Below the pieces are notes generated by a model. That model saw only the letters and a program-made list of their open reading frames with translations, was not told where the DNA came from and made no database searches. From Isoetes taiwanensis (Eukaryota; Streptophyta; Lycopodiopsida; Isoetales; Isoetaceae): DNA of 64,000 nucleotides. The stretch spans positions 28,999,166 to 29,063,165 of the forward strand of contig JAJEKV010000003.1 of NCBI GenBank assembly GCA_021234155.1, given 5' to 3'. The position numbers and the translations under genes are program-made. Positions 11,263 through 21,311 of the stretch are shown here, in pieces (the stretch's first letter is position 1; each line of letters begins with the position of its first letter).

Positions 11263-12700
11263 AGAAACAAAAGATAGAGTATGTTTTGGATCCCCATCTT
11301 TGGCTTCTGAGAGATGATGAGCAGTTATCTCTCATGCACTAATTGGCCCAGCTTGGCCTGAATTTTTGTTGTTGCCTTTAGTAGTCCCATGTTCTTATTC
11401 TTAGCTACGACAACACATCTAAACAAGATGTCACTCGATCTGAAGAGTTCTACTCCTGGAATGTCGTCGTTCAAGCAAAAGCTGAGCAAATCAGCTTAGA
11501 GTTCGTCATATTTTACTCCAAGTGCATGAATCAGAGAAAAAATGGTAGAGAGAGAGAGATGTATTTTTAGAAAAGCCGCAATCTAACGTAAAAACAACAG
11601 ATCTGCAGAGTTTAGAGCGAGGAAGGGTGTTCCTCTTGCAAGTCTTCCTGGATTCATCCAGTGGAATAACCAATGGTTCAACTTCGATCTGAATTCCTCT
11701 TGCAATAGTCAGAAACAGGTCATCTTCTAAACGAATTCCTCTGCAACTTCAGTTGTTTGGCAAGGATGAATAGGAAGCAAAGAGGTTTTTTTCTTGCATA
11801 AACTGGCAAATAGGACAAAATGCCATGACCGAAACTCCATAATCATACCAACTTTCTTGCTGTTGCATTCTTATGCAATCTGTTGTTTTTAGAATAGGGC
11901 TACAATTTTTGTTCCACCATTTTGGGCCTTTGGATTTTTCCGCACATTTTTTAATTAGAGACTTGGATTAAACAATTGTTATATTCGTCAAAAACCCTGT
12001 TTTGCAAAAAGCCCTATTCTTATGTTCTACAGAAAGCCCTTTTGATATGTTCGCCAGATTCAGCAAATGCGGCTGAATTAACATAAGTTTTATACTATTC
12101 TCAATCCGTGATTTGGAAGATGGTGTTGAGACGAAGCCTATTGTCATGTTGTGTGCGAATCATCCATGCCAGAAGCTTTAGAAATGACTGGACGCCATAT
12201 TTGTTGGGGACCAAATGCCACAGTGACTAGCTAGAAAATACTTTAGGGGGGGAAGAAAACTTCCAGAGGATACTCTTTTTAACATCTAAAAATCAATGAG
12301 AATGCTCCTCTCTAGCTTTAGGGAGAAATTGTCTCTCCACGTGTGAGTCAAGAAGACCCACTCCCCTTATCCCATCTCTCGTATTGTCTCTCATAATCTC
12401 TAAGTCAGCATGCGGCCAAGACCCCCACCCCTTCTCCCACCTTTCCTCACTCTCTCTCAAGTAACAGGCAAAGGCCTTGATCTTTGGCGTATTTAGACGA
12501 CAGAAGTTGCATTCATAGAAGGGAGTTTTTATTTGTTTCTATTTATCTAAGTATCATTTTAATTTACTCTAAAGAGATATTTTGCGATCGGATTTGAACA
12601 CTACTCTACAATAGTTTAGTTAAGATGTGATTTCACTGGATTTAGCTTTTGCTAAGCTGTTTTACACTCTCTCTTCTCGCCCCTCCCCCCTCCACCGATG
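11263..12700. other. Non-coding stretch
   Basis: I find no long ORF, RNA gene or transposon end here. The DNA is AT-rich with short pyrimidine-rich patches at 12340-12470 and 12670-12695. Confidence 0.5.
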
Positions 12701-12707
12701 CCAAAAG

Positions 12708-12830
12708 CATGCGTGTTAATCAGGCCAAAACAAAAATTCTAGTATTTGGGGCATCTAAAGCTGACCATGTTAAGTTATATTATAAGGGTGAGCTGGTGGA
12801 CATTACGGATCATTAATATGTAGCATAATA
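12708..12830 (+). mobile_element. LINE reverse transcriptase fragment
   Basis: One frame reads RVNQAKTKILVFGASKADHV and then LYYKGELVDITDH before a stop. This is the region just downstream of the YADD box of LINE reverse transcriptases (V-N-x-x-K-T-K-x-L-V-F). Both ends are truncated. Confidence 0.65.
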
Positions 12831-12831
12831 A

Positions 12832-12945
12832 CAGGGGGGTTTTTTTTAATGTTTTTGTACGATTTTTACTAAGGTTTTTCTATGATTTCGGTGCTGTATT
12901 TGATGAGGTGTACTAAATAGTATTTCTAGAGTGCTTACCTTGTTT
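12832..12945 (+). repeat. Dispersed repeat, copy 1 (copy 2 at 46513-46616)
   Basis: Both copies start with GGGGGTTTTT and share GTACTATTT/GTACGATTTTT, CTAAGG, TATGATTT and, at the end, TATTTCTAGAGTGC. The abrupt starts suggest an unrecognised element boundary. Confidence 0.55.
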
Positions 12946-13049
12946 TTGAGTGGTTAAATTTCACATTCTAATGGTTTTAACCCTAGTTTTTTTTTTTCAT
13001 TTAATAGCTTAAACTTTATTCCATGTTTTTGTTTTCCTCTCGACATGCA

Positions 13050-13140
13050 GCGGTCGAGCAAACCCCAAATAGGGTTTCTGTTATAAACTGGGAGTGGTCG
13101 AGCAAACCCCAAATAGGATTTCTGTCATAAATCGGGAGGA
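13050..13140 (+). repeat. Two-copy tandem repeat, about 45 bp unit
   Basis: GGTCGAGCAAACCCCAAATA is followed by GGxTTTCTGTxATAAA, repeated twice in direct orientation at 13051 and 13095. Confidence 0.75.
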
Positions 13141-13740
13141 GTCTTGGGCCTTTGGGCCGTTAGAGCATTAGATCAAATCAGGTATGCACCAACAAATCTT
13201 ACCTGCCGAACTAGTTGAAGTTGGTGATATCCAGTAAATCTAGCTGGAAGTTTGCAGATGGTCCCCATCTGAAGCTGAAATTGCAAGCAGGGAAAAAAGA
13301 ACAGGCTAAAAGCGCCGAAGTTGCAGAAAAGAGAGAGATGTGCAGATATTTGGTTTTGGCCGATTCTTGTGGCGTGCAGCGAACCCTATTATTTCTTATC
13401 CAGTGCAGCAGGTTTGTAGTTGGGCTCCAGCTTCCTTACTTTTGCATTGCACCTGCGGTGGAAAGTTCATTTTGCAACAAACATTTCCATTTTCTGGTTC
13501 CCTTACGTTTCGATGAATTTCCAGTTTCAAGTTACACAAATCATGGTTTCCGAAGTTCTGCTCTATGTTTCTCCTTCCCAAGCTTTCAAGGGCCATTTTT
13601 AACCATGTTTTTCTTCAACGATTCCTTGCTGGAGGCTCTTAAATGCAAGTAGGCAACGGGGATAGTGGGTTTTTTGGATTTGTAGAATGAGTTGACTTTC
13701 AGTTTCCTTTCAGGCATTTACAGGAATTTGTCTTGAAGAA

Positions 13741-14248
13741 AGACTGCATTTGGTTTGGTTCTGATGTTAATCATCAGGCCAGGAAGTAGTGCACCATTTA
13801 AAGCTGAGAACGCCTTTGGCTCCACATGTCAAACACAAAATTCCACGGTATTAAATTTGTGAGCAAAAACACTATCTTATATGAAGTTAATTCCAGTTTG
13901 TTCCCTGATTTGTTTTGTTAGTTGTGTTTCACAGGCCCACAAGTTCTGAAGCAACATCAGTTGTGAAGTCTTTCCTGGATGTTGGGCGGAAGCTCATTCC
14001 AACAAACATAGTTGCTGCAGCCTCAGAGCCTAATTATCTTGGAGTCAATTCATTCTCTATCCTATTTGCTTTCGCTGTTAATACGCTTGGTATATAGTGT
14101 GTTTTGTTTCTCTTTTTAAACAATTACATTGTAACTTTGAGGTCTGTGTTCATAATTTCTTACATGTTTCCTTTTTATCAATGTAGGAGAGCAAGCACAT
14201 CCATTTGTTCATTTGATAGAACTGTGCAATGCAGCTTTGCTTAAAATT
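13741..14248 (+). CDS. SLC1/DAACS-like dicarboxylate (glutamate-type) transporter, three consecutive exons, partial
   Basis: Three exons with consistent phases and GT-AG borders: about 13741-13858, 13935-14089 and 14187-14248. The translation runs GLVLMLIIRPGSSAPF, then KSFLDVGRKLIPTNIVAAAS, NYLGVNSFSILFAFAV, NTLGGEQAHPFV and ALLKIV. This follows the order seen in Na+/H+:dicarboxylate symporters of the SLC1 (EAAT/DctA) family: IxPG loop, L(F/I)PxNIVxA, NxLGxxxFSIxFG, GExxxP, MKIV. In that family it lies in the middle of the transmembrane scaffold. I find neither the upstream helices nor the downstream substrate-binding core (hairpins and NMDGT-like motif). An hAT-type element starts 300 bp downstream, so this is probably a decaying or broken gene. 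Flowering plants are, to my knowledge, not known for this family. Confidence 0.6.
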
Positions 14249-14555
14249 GTAAGAAATTAATTTTTTTGTTGCTTTCATCACTTTGTAAATGCTGGATTTT
14301 GTCTTCTTAGCTTTGCTTCATGTTGCTGGGTGCCACTGAAACACGAATCTGGCATAATATATCACAAGAAGTGCATTGTTTTCTGTGGTGCATTGTTTTG
14401 CTGTTGTTTTTGGATATCTTAAAGGTCTTTCTGTTTTGGATGATGATCATAAATCAATTGCTGAAATGCCACTTCAACCGCTGCAGATTTTTTGTGGACG
14501 GGCACCGATTTAGTATTTTGTAGTAGCAACCTGTAAAACTGGTGGTTGTATATCT
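14249..14555. other. Unassigned sequence after transporter exon 3
   Basis: An ORF at 14320-14523 (LLGATETRIWHNISQ...) follows a possible acceptor but does not match the expected next part of the transporter. It holds nothing I recognise. Confidence 0.3.
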
Positions 14556-14823
14556 CAGGGATAGGTTCTGTACGTAAAAAATTCAAAACCCGACATATAA
14601 AGTAAAAAAATACGTATTTTTTAATAAAATACGTATTTAACGTATTAAAACCTCGCCGGCCAGAAAAAAAAAATTTCGCATATGCGAAACAGTGAAAACC
14701 GCAGACGCTGAACGCAAAAAAATACAGACGCTGAAAACCTTCAGATCACTTACGTCGCGAAAGTATTTTCGCCAGACGCTTATATCTGAAAGGTTTCACA
14801 GACGCCGAAAATCAAAAATAAAA

Positions 14824-14915
<92 letters not shown>

Positions 14916-15009
14916 ATATATATATATATATATATTTTTCACAGACGCTTTTTTTTCGATCGCTGACGCCGAAATACTTCGCACGCTAAGATGTAAGGTT
15001 TCACGACGC

Positions 15010-15044
<35 letters not shown>

Positions 15045-15215
15045 CTGGATTTTGCATATTCACAGACGCTTTTGTTTTCACAAGACGCCGAAAATCTTCC
15101 GATGCCGGAATTTTTTTTTGCCGTATTTTTTACGTTTTATACGGCAAATATGTGCCGTATCATACAATTCATATGTATTCCGTATAAAACGTACAGCGTA
15201 TTGAACCTATCCCTG
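14556..15215. mobile_element. Non-autonomous hAT-type element, 660 bp, 8-bp TSD
   Basis: The ends are CAGGGATAGGTTC, perfectly inverted at the right end, flanked by the 8-bp duplication GTATATCT at 14548-14555 and 15216-15223. The interior holds a (TA)n run, a 36-base T run (15007-15044) and dispersed CAGACGCYGAAAAT words. An about 95-bp end fragment of the same family lies at 34955-35048. Confidence 0.85.
14830..14935. repeat. (TA)n microsatellite
   Basis: About 50 TA units with one TTTTATA interruption, inside the hAT-type element. Confidence 0.95.
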
Positions 15216-15223
15216 GTATATCT

Positions 15224-15790
15224 CTAGCCTTAAAACACATGTCCAGTTGGTTGTCCTTCTTTTGCTGGTTCATGCCTAAGTTCGATTTCCTATGAAAATG
15301 AGTAGATAATGATAGGGACCTGTTTTTCACATATATATTTGTTAACAAAATATAATGCTGCAATCACCATGTGGCTCTTTTGTGAAATATTTCAAGTCTA
15401 AGTATATAGTATTTCCTTTTAGTGGGCACTAATATCTTACTGACATTACCATAGCAAGATTGCATAACACCAATTGGAGAAAGCCTCATATGTCTGTAAT
15501 AATAAGCATAATGCTTTTAGCACATAGGACAATCAAGACATTCTTCTTGTGGACACTAGCATCATATTGGTAGCTGACTAGTTTGTTGCCAAGAGAAGTT
15601 TGCATCATACCAATTTCAAACGTTCTTGTATGTACGTCATGTAAGAGTATCACCATATTCTTACAGTTGGTTATTTTTTGGCACTTATGTACTTACATAA
15701 ACAACCTCTATAGTGTATATTTCTTGGCATTTACATACTTATATAAACAGGCTAACTGGCCCATAAAGTTTACCTATGTTTGCTTTAATT
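15224..15790. other. Non-coding stretch
   Basis: AT-rich DNA between the hAT-type element and the GGGCCCGAAGGGCCC repeat. No feature is supported. Confidence 0.5.
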
Positions 15791-15791
15791 A

Positions 15792-16140
15792 GGGCCCGAA
15801 GGGCCCAAATTTTTTTTTTAATATAACAATCAACACACAACTACCATTAACATTATTAACACAACCATTGCATTTAACACATTTAAATTAAAAACCCCCT
15901 TAAACCCCCTTTGGTTTGGGTGCATATTCACACGGGGGGTTACGTAGGGCAACGAGAGCTGCCGGATGGGCATATTTGCCCTTTATTCCAAGATCTGGAC
16001 CATACATAGCGATCCTCGTTTGTGGGGTATGCATGTACAAGTATTTGTATACTGTATATTAAGGTTTGCAAAATACTATAAAGTTTGAGGTAATGTACTT
16101 AATGGTGTTAATTTTGTACATATATTGTAAATATATTTTT
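15792..16140 (+). repeat. GGGCCCGAAGGGCCC repeat with terminal MITE half (copy B)
   Basis: It begins GGGCCCGAAGGGCCCAAATT, as does the copy at 47909. It then carries TGGGTGCATATTCACACGGG and about 200 bp shared with window positions 1-210. The right part is fused to LINE coding sequence at about 16140 in both copies A and B, so the fusion predates their duplication. Confidence 0.7.
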
Positions 16141-17292
16141 GGTGCTAGATAAAAGCTCCAATTGGAATCAGGCAACAAATCAGAAAATTAATGCAGGGCT
16201 TAAAGCTTTACATGCAATCCGGTGCCATTGTGTGAGGGCCAGAATTAAAAGTTTCAGCATGAAAAAGATGCTATACATTACATTAGTAAGATCTATCATA
16301 TTACATGGTTGTGAGTTTTGAGGACCCACCTTAGCTTTTAATACATGGAAAAAGTAGAAAAAGTGCAAAAAAGATTTCTTAGAATAGAGCTAGAAGTCAA
16401 GGTACATATGCCATATGATATGATGCTAGTTGAGTCTGGAATGTTAACACTTGAAGCGGAAGCCTTATGTAAAACACTTAAATATGTCTATAAAATTTTG
16501 TATACCACGCCAAGCAACAGTTTGCCCTTCAATGGGCTTTGGAGGAAACTTGTGCTAAAGGGCAGATGTCAAATTATGGATGGCAAAATGGGAATGCACA
16601 TAAAAATCTTATCAATTCCACTTTTCAGACAGGTAAGTATCACAAGGAACACATAAACACTAGACATAAACATGCTATTTGTAGAATCAAGTTGAGCTCA
16701 CACAGACTTGAGATCGAGGTTGGCAGGTGGAATAAGATCCTACTTGAGTTACGCCTTTGTCAGCTCTATGGAAGTTCTGAGCTTGAAGATGAATGACATG
16801 TTTTGTTGCATTGCCCTGCGTCAATAAGTATCCGAAAGAAGCATCAGATTTGTGCGCACATAGTTACAGAACTTTTTTTGCTTTTCATGCACAACTATGG
16901 ACCGATATATAATTGATATAATGGATTGTAGAGAGAATAAAATTAAGGTATTGAATATAGTTGAGTTGAATGAGTTAGATGAGGGAGGGACTAATGCATT
17001 CCCATTTGAGGAGATGAATGGTTGTATAGTTGATGTACTTACATGGTGTTTTATAGACTTAGCAATCTCATAGGCATAATAAGTATAATCTCTCTCTCTC
17101 TCTCCCCCTCCGTCCCTCCCTCCTTATTAATCCAACATTTCAACATACTTTGTTACTTTAACAACTCATTTGTGGAGTTGTTTTTATCTATATATTTGTA
17201 ATAATCTATTTAGTTATTGGATAGCTGACGATGTGCGGCTACCCACTCTCAACCAATGTAAAACACCCGCTGAGATGAACGAATGAAAGGGC
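16140..17292 (+). mobile_element. LINE C-terminal fragment with 3' tail
   Basis: Frames at 16139-16321, 16345-16656 and 16539-16796 encode NWNQATNQKINAGLKALHAI, then WKKVEKVQKRFLRIE and SSHRLEIEVGRWNKI, the thumb and C-terminal region of the same LINE family as at 19.4-21.3 kb. Stops and frame shifts break it. The 3' untranslated end contains GCTACCCACTCTCAACCA and GAGATGAACGAATGAAA; a relic of the same tail sits at 34590-34662. Confidence 0.75.
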
Positions 17293-17522
17293 CTGTCTGT
17301 CGGGAGTTTTGATGCATGCTGCAAGTCCAATCATGAGAATAATTTGGTGTTACTGACCCAAGGCATACTAGTTATTACTTGATATATTAATTGCACCATG
17401 AGTTATACATAACGCACATTTTATCTTTTTAATCAATGGCATGTTCCAGTAGTCAAACTCACTTCTAGAGCCTTTACAAGCATCTATAATAAGATATTTA
17501 TGTAGTATTTATTTATATAGAT
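17293..17522. other. Spacer between LINE tail and the Hog gene
   Basis: There is no coding signal; it holds the 3' flank of the minus-strand Hog gene. Confidence 0.4.
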
Positions 17523-17523
17523 C

Positions 17524-17529
17524 TTTATT
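17524..17529 (-). promoter_or_regulatory. Candidate polyadenylation signal AATAAA of the Hog gene
   Basis: AATAAA on the minus strand, about 46 bp beyond the stop codon, within TTCTAATAAAGAT. Confidence 0.45.
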
Positions 17530-17574
17530 AGAATTAGCTGTAGACAAATAGCTATTTATGTACAGCCCATTTTC

Positions 17575-18681
17575 TCATTTGAGCTTTACTTGTCGCTTCA
17601 TGGCTAAGGTTGCTAGAGCAGCGGCAGTTGCAAACATCGTGACACCTCCATATGCTTTGCCAATCTTGGCAATATCAAGCTTTGAATCAACACACGTATA
17701 GGCAGTAGCATAAGCATCCCTTCCTATAATCCTATATAACAGTCTTGCAGGAAAAAGAATTGCCTCATAAGCTGTTGGGAGCCAGGCAGTCATACCCATT
17801 GCATCAAACACTTGATCTAAAAACCATTCACTATGAACTGATGCCAAAACATTATTCACAATTATTTTTCCAGAAAACGTATATGGATTGAATAGGCCTT
17901 GCTTCCAAGTCTTTGATATTTCTGCAATCCAATGCAGATTAATCAACGTTTTGAAGTTAAATAAAATGCAATAGAAAATTACCTATGACAGTAAACTGAG
18001 ATAATGCAGTTGTGTTGGAGTCTGATAGTGACAACAAGACATCGCCAACTTTAATATCCTTTGCTCGTCGATGAACTTGACCTTCTTCTACACTAGAATA
18101 AGTTAGCATTCATAATTGTCTTTTGGACGTAATTTCAGTTTCAATTCAAAGGTAAGTTAATCTAGCACCACCTGACATGATTGGGGCAAAATGAGAATAA
18201 GTCATATGCAGAGTCCTTGTTTCTCCGGCAGGACTTTGGATTATGAGTTGTATATATTCAGAAAGAACGTTAGCATCCTTGTGGCCAAGAGCATAGACAT
18301 CCCCATAAATGATCTCCCCGTATGATGAGATAGAAGTAGCAACCTACGTCAGGCAAAAAATAATGTTATCAACTTATCATTTTAATGTGAAAATCTCATT
18401 ATTCAAAGCAAAAACTAAATTTTGAAGAAGCACCTTGTCACCAATGGCAATATCCTTCATACTTTTGGTGAATCCAAATGGGGTCAACACAAGAGCATCG
18501 CCTACCATTGGCAAAAGCAAAATGTTTAGCTCCAAACCATCACAAGTTAGAGATGGTTATTATTACCTGGGAAACAGCCACTAGTACTTCCATGATCACT
18601 ATCATTTTTGTTACCATTTGATTCCACATAAAAAGGAAGAGCCAATAAAAAAACAAGTAGTGTTGCCCCCACCATTGCCAT
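17575..18681 (-). CDS. Secreted hedgehog-type Hint (Hog) domain protein, five exons, 268 aa
   Basis: Exons on the minus strand: 18567-18681, 18434-18501, 18172-18343, 17983-18087, 17575-17921. All introns are GT-AG and phases agree (807 nt, no stop). Residues 1-21 form a signal peptide (MVGATLLVFLLALPFYVES). A 14-residue polar segment, NGNKNDSDHGSTSG, then precedes C36 in GCFPGDALVL, the exact Gly-Cys-Phe autoprocessing site of hedgehog. Further Hint blocks follow: MKDIAIGDKV; the HKD aspartate in ALGHKDANVLSEYIQL; T-x-x-H in HMTYSHFAPI; AKDIKVGDVLL; and NPYTFSGKIIVNNVLAS. These match the hedgehog catalytic Cys, Asp, Thr and His. The ASC cysteine of hedgehog is V here, and the intein C-terminal HN is absent. 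A hydrophobic VTMFATAAALATLAM lies near the end. The family cleaves at the Cys through a thioester that a sterol can attack; sterol use here is inference. The first ATG is chosen because it gives the complete signal peptide. Confidence 0.88.
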
Positions 18682-18715
18682 TTCTCGTGCTTCTAGTACT
18701 TCCTTTAGTTCTTCT

Positions 18716-18722
18716 TATATAG
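18716..18722 (-). promoter_or_regulatory. TATA box of the Hog gene
   Basis: TATATAA on the minus strand (CCTATATAAGAAG), only about 35 bp upstream of the ATG. Transcription starting at the usual 25-30 bp would leave a 5' untranslated region of ten bases or fewer, so the true start or TATA element may lie elsewhere. Confidence 0.45.
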
Positions 18723-18724
18723 GC

Positions 18725-19115
18725 TAAGATGATCAATTTGCATGAAAAATGGATCACTTGCATTGAATTGGAAGCACAAGTGATGTGACTCGAGTTGAAG
18801 ATATTTATAACATTTTTTGAAATGTTGCCACTTTCTTGCTGGTGTCAACAATTCTTTAGGAATCGGCCATAGGTTTGTACTCCCAAAGTCTTTTATCAGC
18901 ATCTCACCAAATAAAGGAGGAAAAGGAATCCTAGAGTTTTACTTTCAATCAAGATGTGGATGTGTAACTAGAATCAAATTATAGGCACCTACTAAGTGTA
19001 GCAGAATGGGAGAAGGAAGATGTCATTTTTTTGTATCAATGGTGAGTAAAAATGGTTATTCTGTGCAAACAATAATCAAACTACTAAATAGGAAATAAGC
19101 AATGAAGTTCCTTGG
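18725..19115. other. Upstream flank of the Hog gene
   Basis: No ORF of interest; probable promoter region. No motif beyond the TATA box is supported. Confidence 0.4.
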
Positions 19116-19117
19116 CA

Positions 19118-21311
19118 CCAGCATATATAATAATAATAAGAATTATTAACGTCCAACAAAGACCCGTAGGCCATGGGACTACTCTTACAATTTTTTACAT
19201 CTACTCTCTACTGAGAAGAGTATCTTTTTCACTATTGTCAATGTTCTCAAGGAGCTCTCTAATGAATTTTGCCACTTGGCACATTGTAGAGTATTTTTGG
19301 AAAAGAGTTGCCAAGTTCTCATGGTCCCAATCCACTTGGGAGTACTTTTCCCGAAGTGAATGGAACCGAGGGCAATGAAATATTACATGTGCTTCTGTTT
19401 CAATATCCTGCTTGCATCTGCATGTCCTTTCTTCCCTATCTCCCTGTTTCAATCATAAGATGATGTGAACCCATGCGTATTCGGGCTATTGCTTGTACAA
19501 TTCCCGGGTACATGTTCTTATGACTAAGATATAACTGAATGTCATGTTTTGCTTCTGGATTAAAGTCTTCCAAATAGTATCTGACCTTTTTCTTATCACA
19601 GAATCCAATGTACCGCTCAAATGCTTTTTGTTTAAAATTTTCCCCAAAATCTGCCATCGTAAGATGTAATCGGTTCAACCATCGTGTTACATCTTTATGC
19701 CAGCTTGCTTTTCCCCTCCCTCCCAAGGCCGTGGAGGCCTGGATTTCCACACATGCCAAAGATGTTCCCTCTACTCTTTTATTCAAGTATCGGGCAGTTT
19801 GCCAAGCTGCTTGGATCTCCAATGGGTATGATCCACTTTCCATTAACAGAATCTCATACGGCACTGATCTTTTCACTTTAAAAACCATATGTAATAATGT
19901 TTTTTGTATTTGCTCCAACGCATTCCACTTCCCTTTTGGCAAGGACGGACCCCATAATTCACAAGCATACAAAGCAACTGGCATGACTAATGTGTCAAAT
20001 AAGCGTTTCCATATTGGCCAAGACCACACATTTGCTTGCCTGCCCTGATTAAGCATCGCATAGAATGCTTTCAATGCAGCTGAAATCCTGCTATCAACTC
20101 CTTGGGTCCAGCTTCTCCTGCCTGCATACACTTCATGCCCAAGGTATTTGTAAAAATTAACCTGTTCTACTCTCTCTCTTTGATATATAACATTAGCCTC
20201 AATTTTACCAAAGCATACAAGCTTAGTCTTATCCAAATTTACAGTAAGGTCAAACCTGTTGCAAAAATCAGCAAGCGCATCCAACTGTCCTTGCATATCC
20301 TCCTGAGAATATGCTGAGAGCAGCAGATCATCGGCAAAAAGCAGTAGCACCACTAGCTCCTTCTGTATCCGTGGGAATTTGCAACCTTTTGTTTGGAGAA
20401 AGCTTTCAAGCTGATCCACATATAGACCAAATAGAGTAGGTGACATTGGGCAGCCTTGCTTCACCCCTATATCACTAGGTATTGCCCCTGTCATACCCAT
20501 TGGAGTGGCCACTTTTCCTTGCACATTTTGGTAGAGTCTTCCCACTACAATGATCCATTCTTTGGGCACCCCCAACTGTGTTAATCTGTCTATTAATTTT
20601 TGCCGCGGAACCGTATCGAAGGCCTTTGCAAAATCAATAAAGCAACAAATCAAAACTTTGTTCCTAGACTTAGCTTCCTCCACTATCGTACGAAGTGTGA
20701 TCAAATGATCAAGAGTTCCATACCCGGCCCGGAAACCTGCTTGCCCCTTTGCTCTAATACCATTTTCATTTGCCCATTTTGTCAGCTTAAGATCAAAAAC
20801 TTTACCAAATAGTTTAACCAGAATTAGACTTATCATGATTGTGCGATAATTTCCAGGATCCGCTACGTCTGGCTGGATAATGCTCATGCTCCACTCTGTT
20901 GGGAACCCTTCCCAAATTACTTGGTTAAAAAGTAATGCTATTACTTCTGTCAAAATTGGCCCCCCTGCCTTCAGGTGTTCTGCTCTCAAGCCTGTAATAT
21001 CGCATGCTTTGCCACATGCTAACAATCGAATTCCTTCCTCAACATCACTAGCATCTACACAAAAGTGTGCGGATGTGCATTCTGGTATCTGCAGTTTATC
21101 AATGCCTTTAAAATAGAGATGAAGCGCATATGCATACCATGTATCTAAATCTGTGAGAGAGATCTCTTGTACAATGGGTGACAGCTTCTTCCAAAATCTC
21201 TTTGTATCCAATTCCATTAGCATCTTATCTTGCTGTGCATGTTCCCAGCTTTTTTTCTTGTCTCGGACCATTTTGCGATACTTTTTCAAACCTAACACGA
21301 TTGCAAATTAA
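19118..21311 (-). mobile_element. LINE, 3' half: reverse transcriptase and C-terminal domain (family of 29835-31230)
   Basis: The 620-residue frame (19436-21298) holds a full reverse transcriptase: GFRAGYGTLDHLITL, CFIDFAKAFDTVPR, GVKQGCPMSPTLFGLY, LLFADDLLLSAYS and NLDKTKLVCFG. It ends in IRMGSHHLMIETGR. The next frame (19201-19452) adds a Cys/His finger, CRCKQDIETEAHVIFHC. The 3' end is a (TTATTA)n tail at 19125-19145. The 5' side stops exactly at the inverted-repeat element at 21312. Its missing N-terminal half, ending in DTVAGNKVAY, resumes at 29835 on the same strand. The two halves together make an endonuclease-type LINE of about 3.6 kb. Confidence 0.9.

Noticed and set aside
14796-14984. 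ORF of repeated Ile-Tyr
   Set aside because: It is the translation of the (TA)n microsatellite.
17575-18681. Intein or homing-endonuclease gene
   Set aside because: There is a signal peptide, no interrupted host protein, no C-terminal HN dipeptide and no endonuclease domain; the hedgehog GCF start and C-terminal block fit Hog better.
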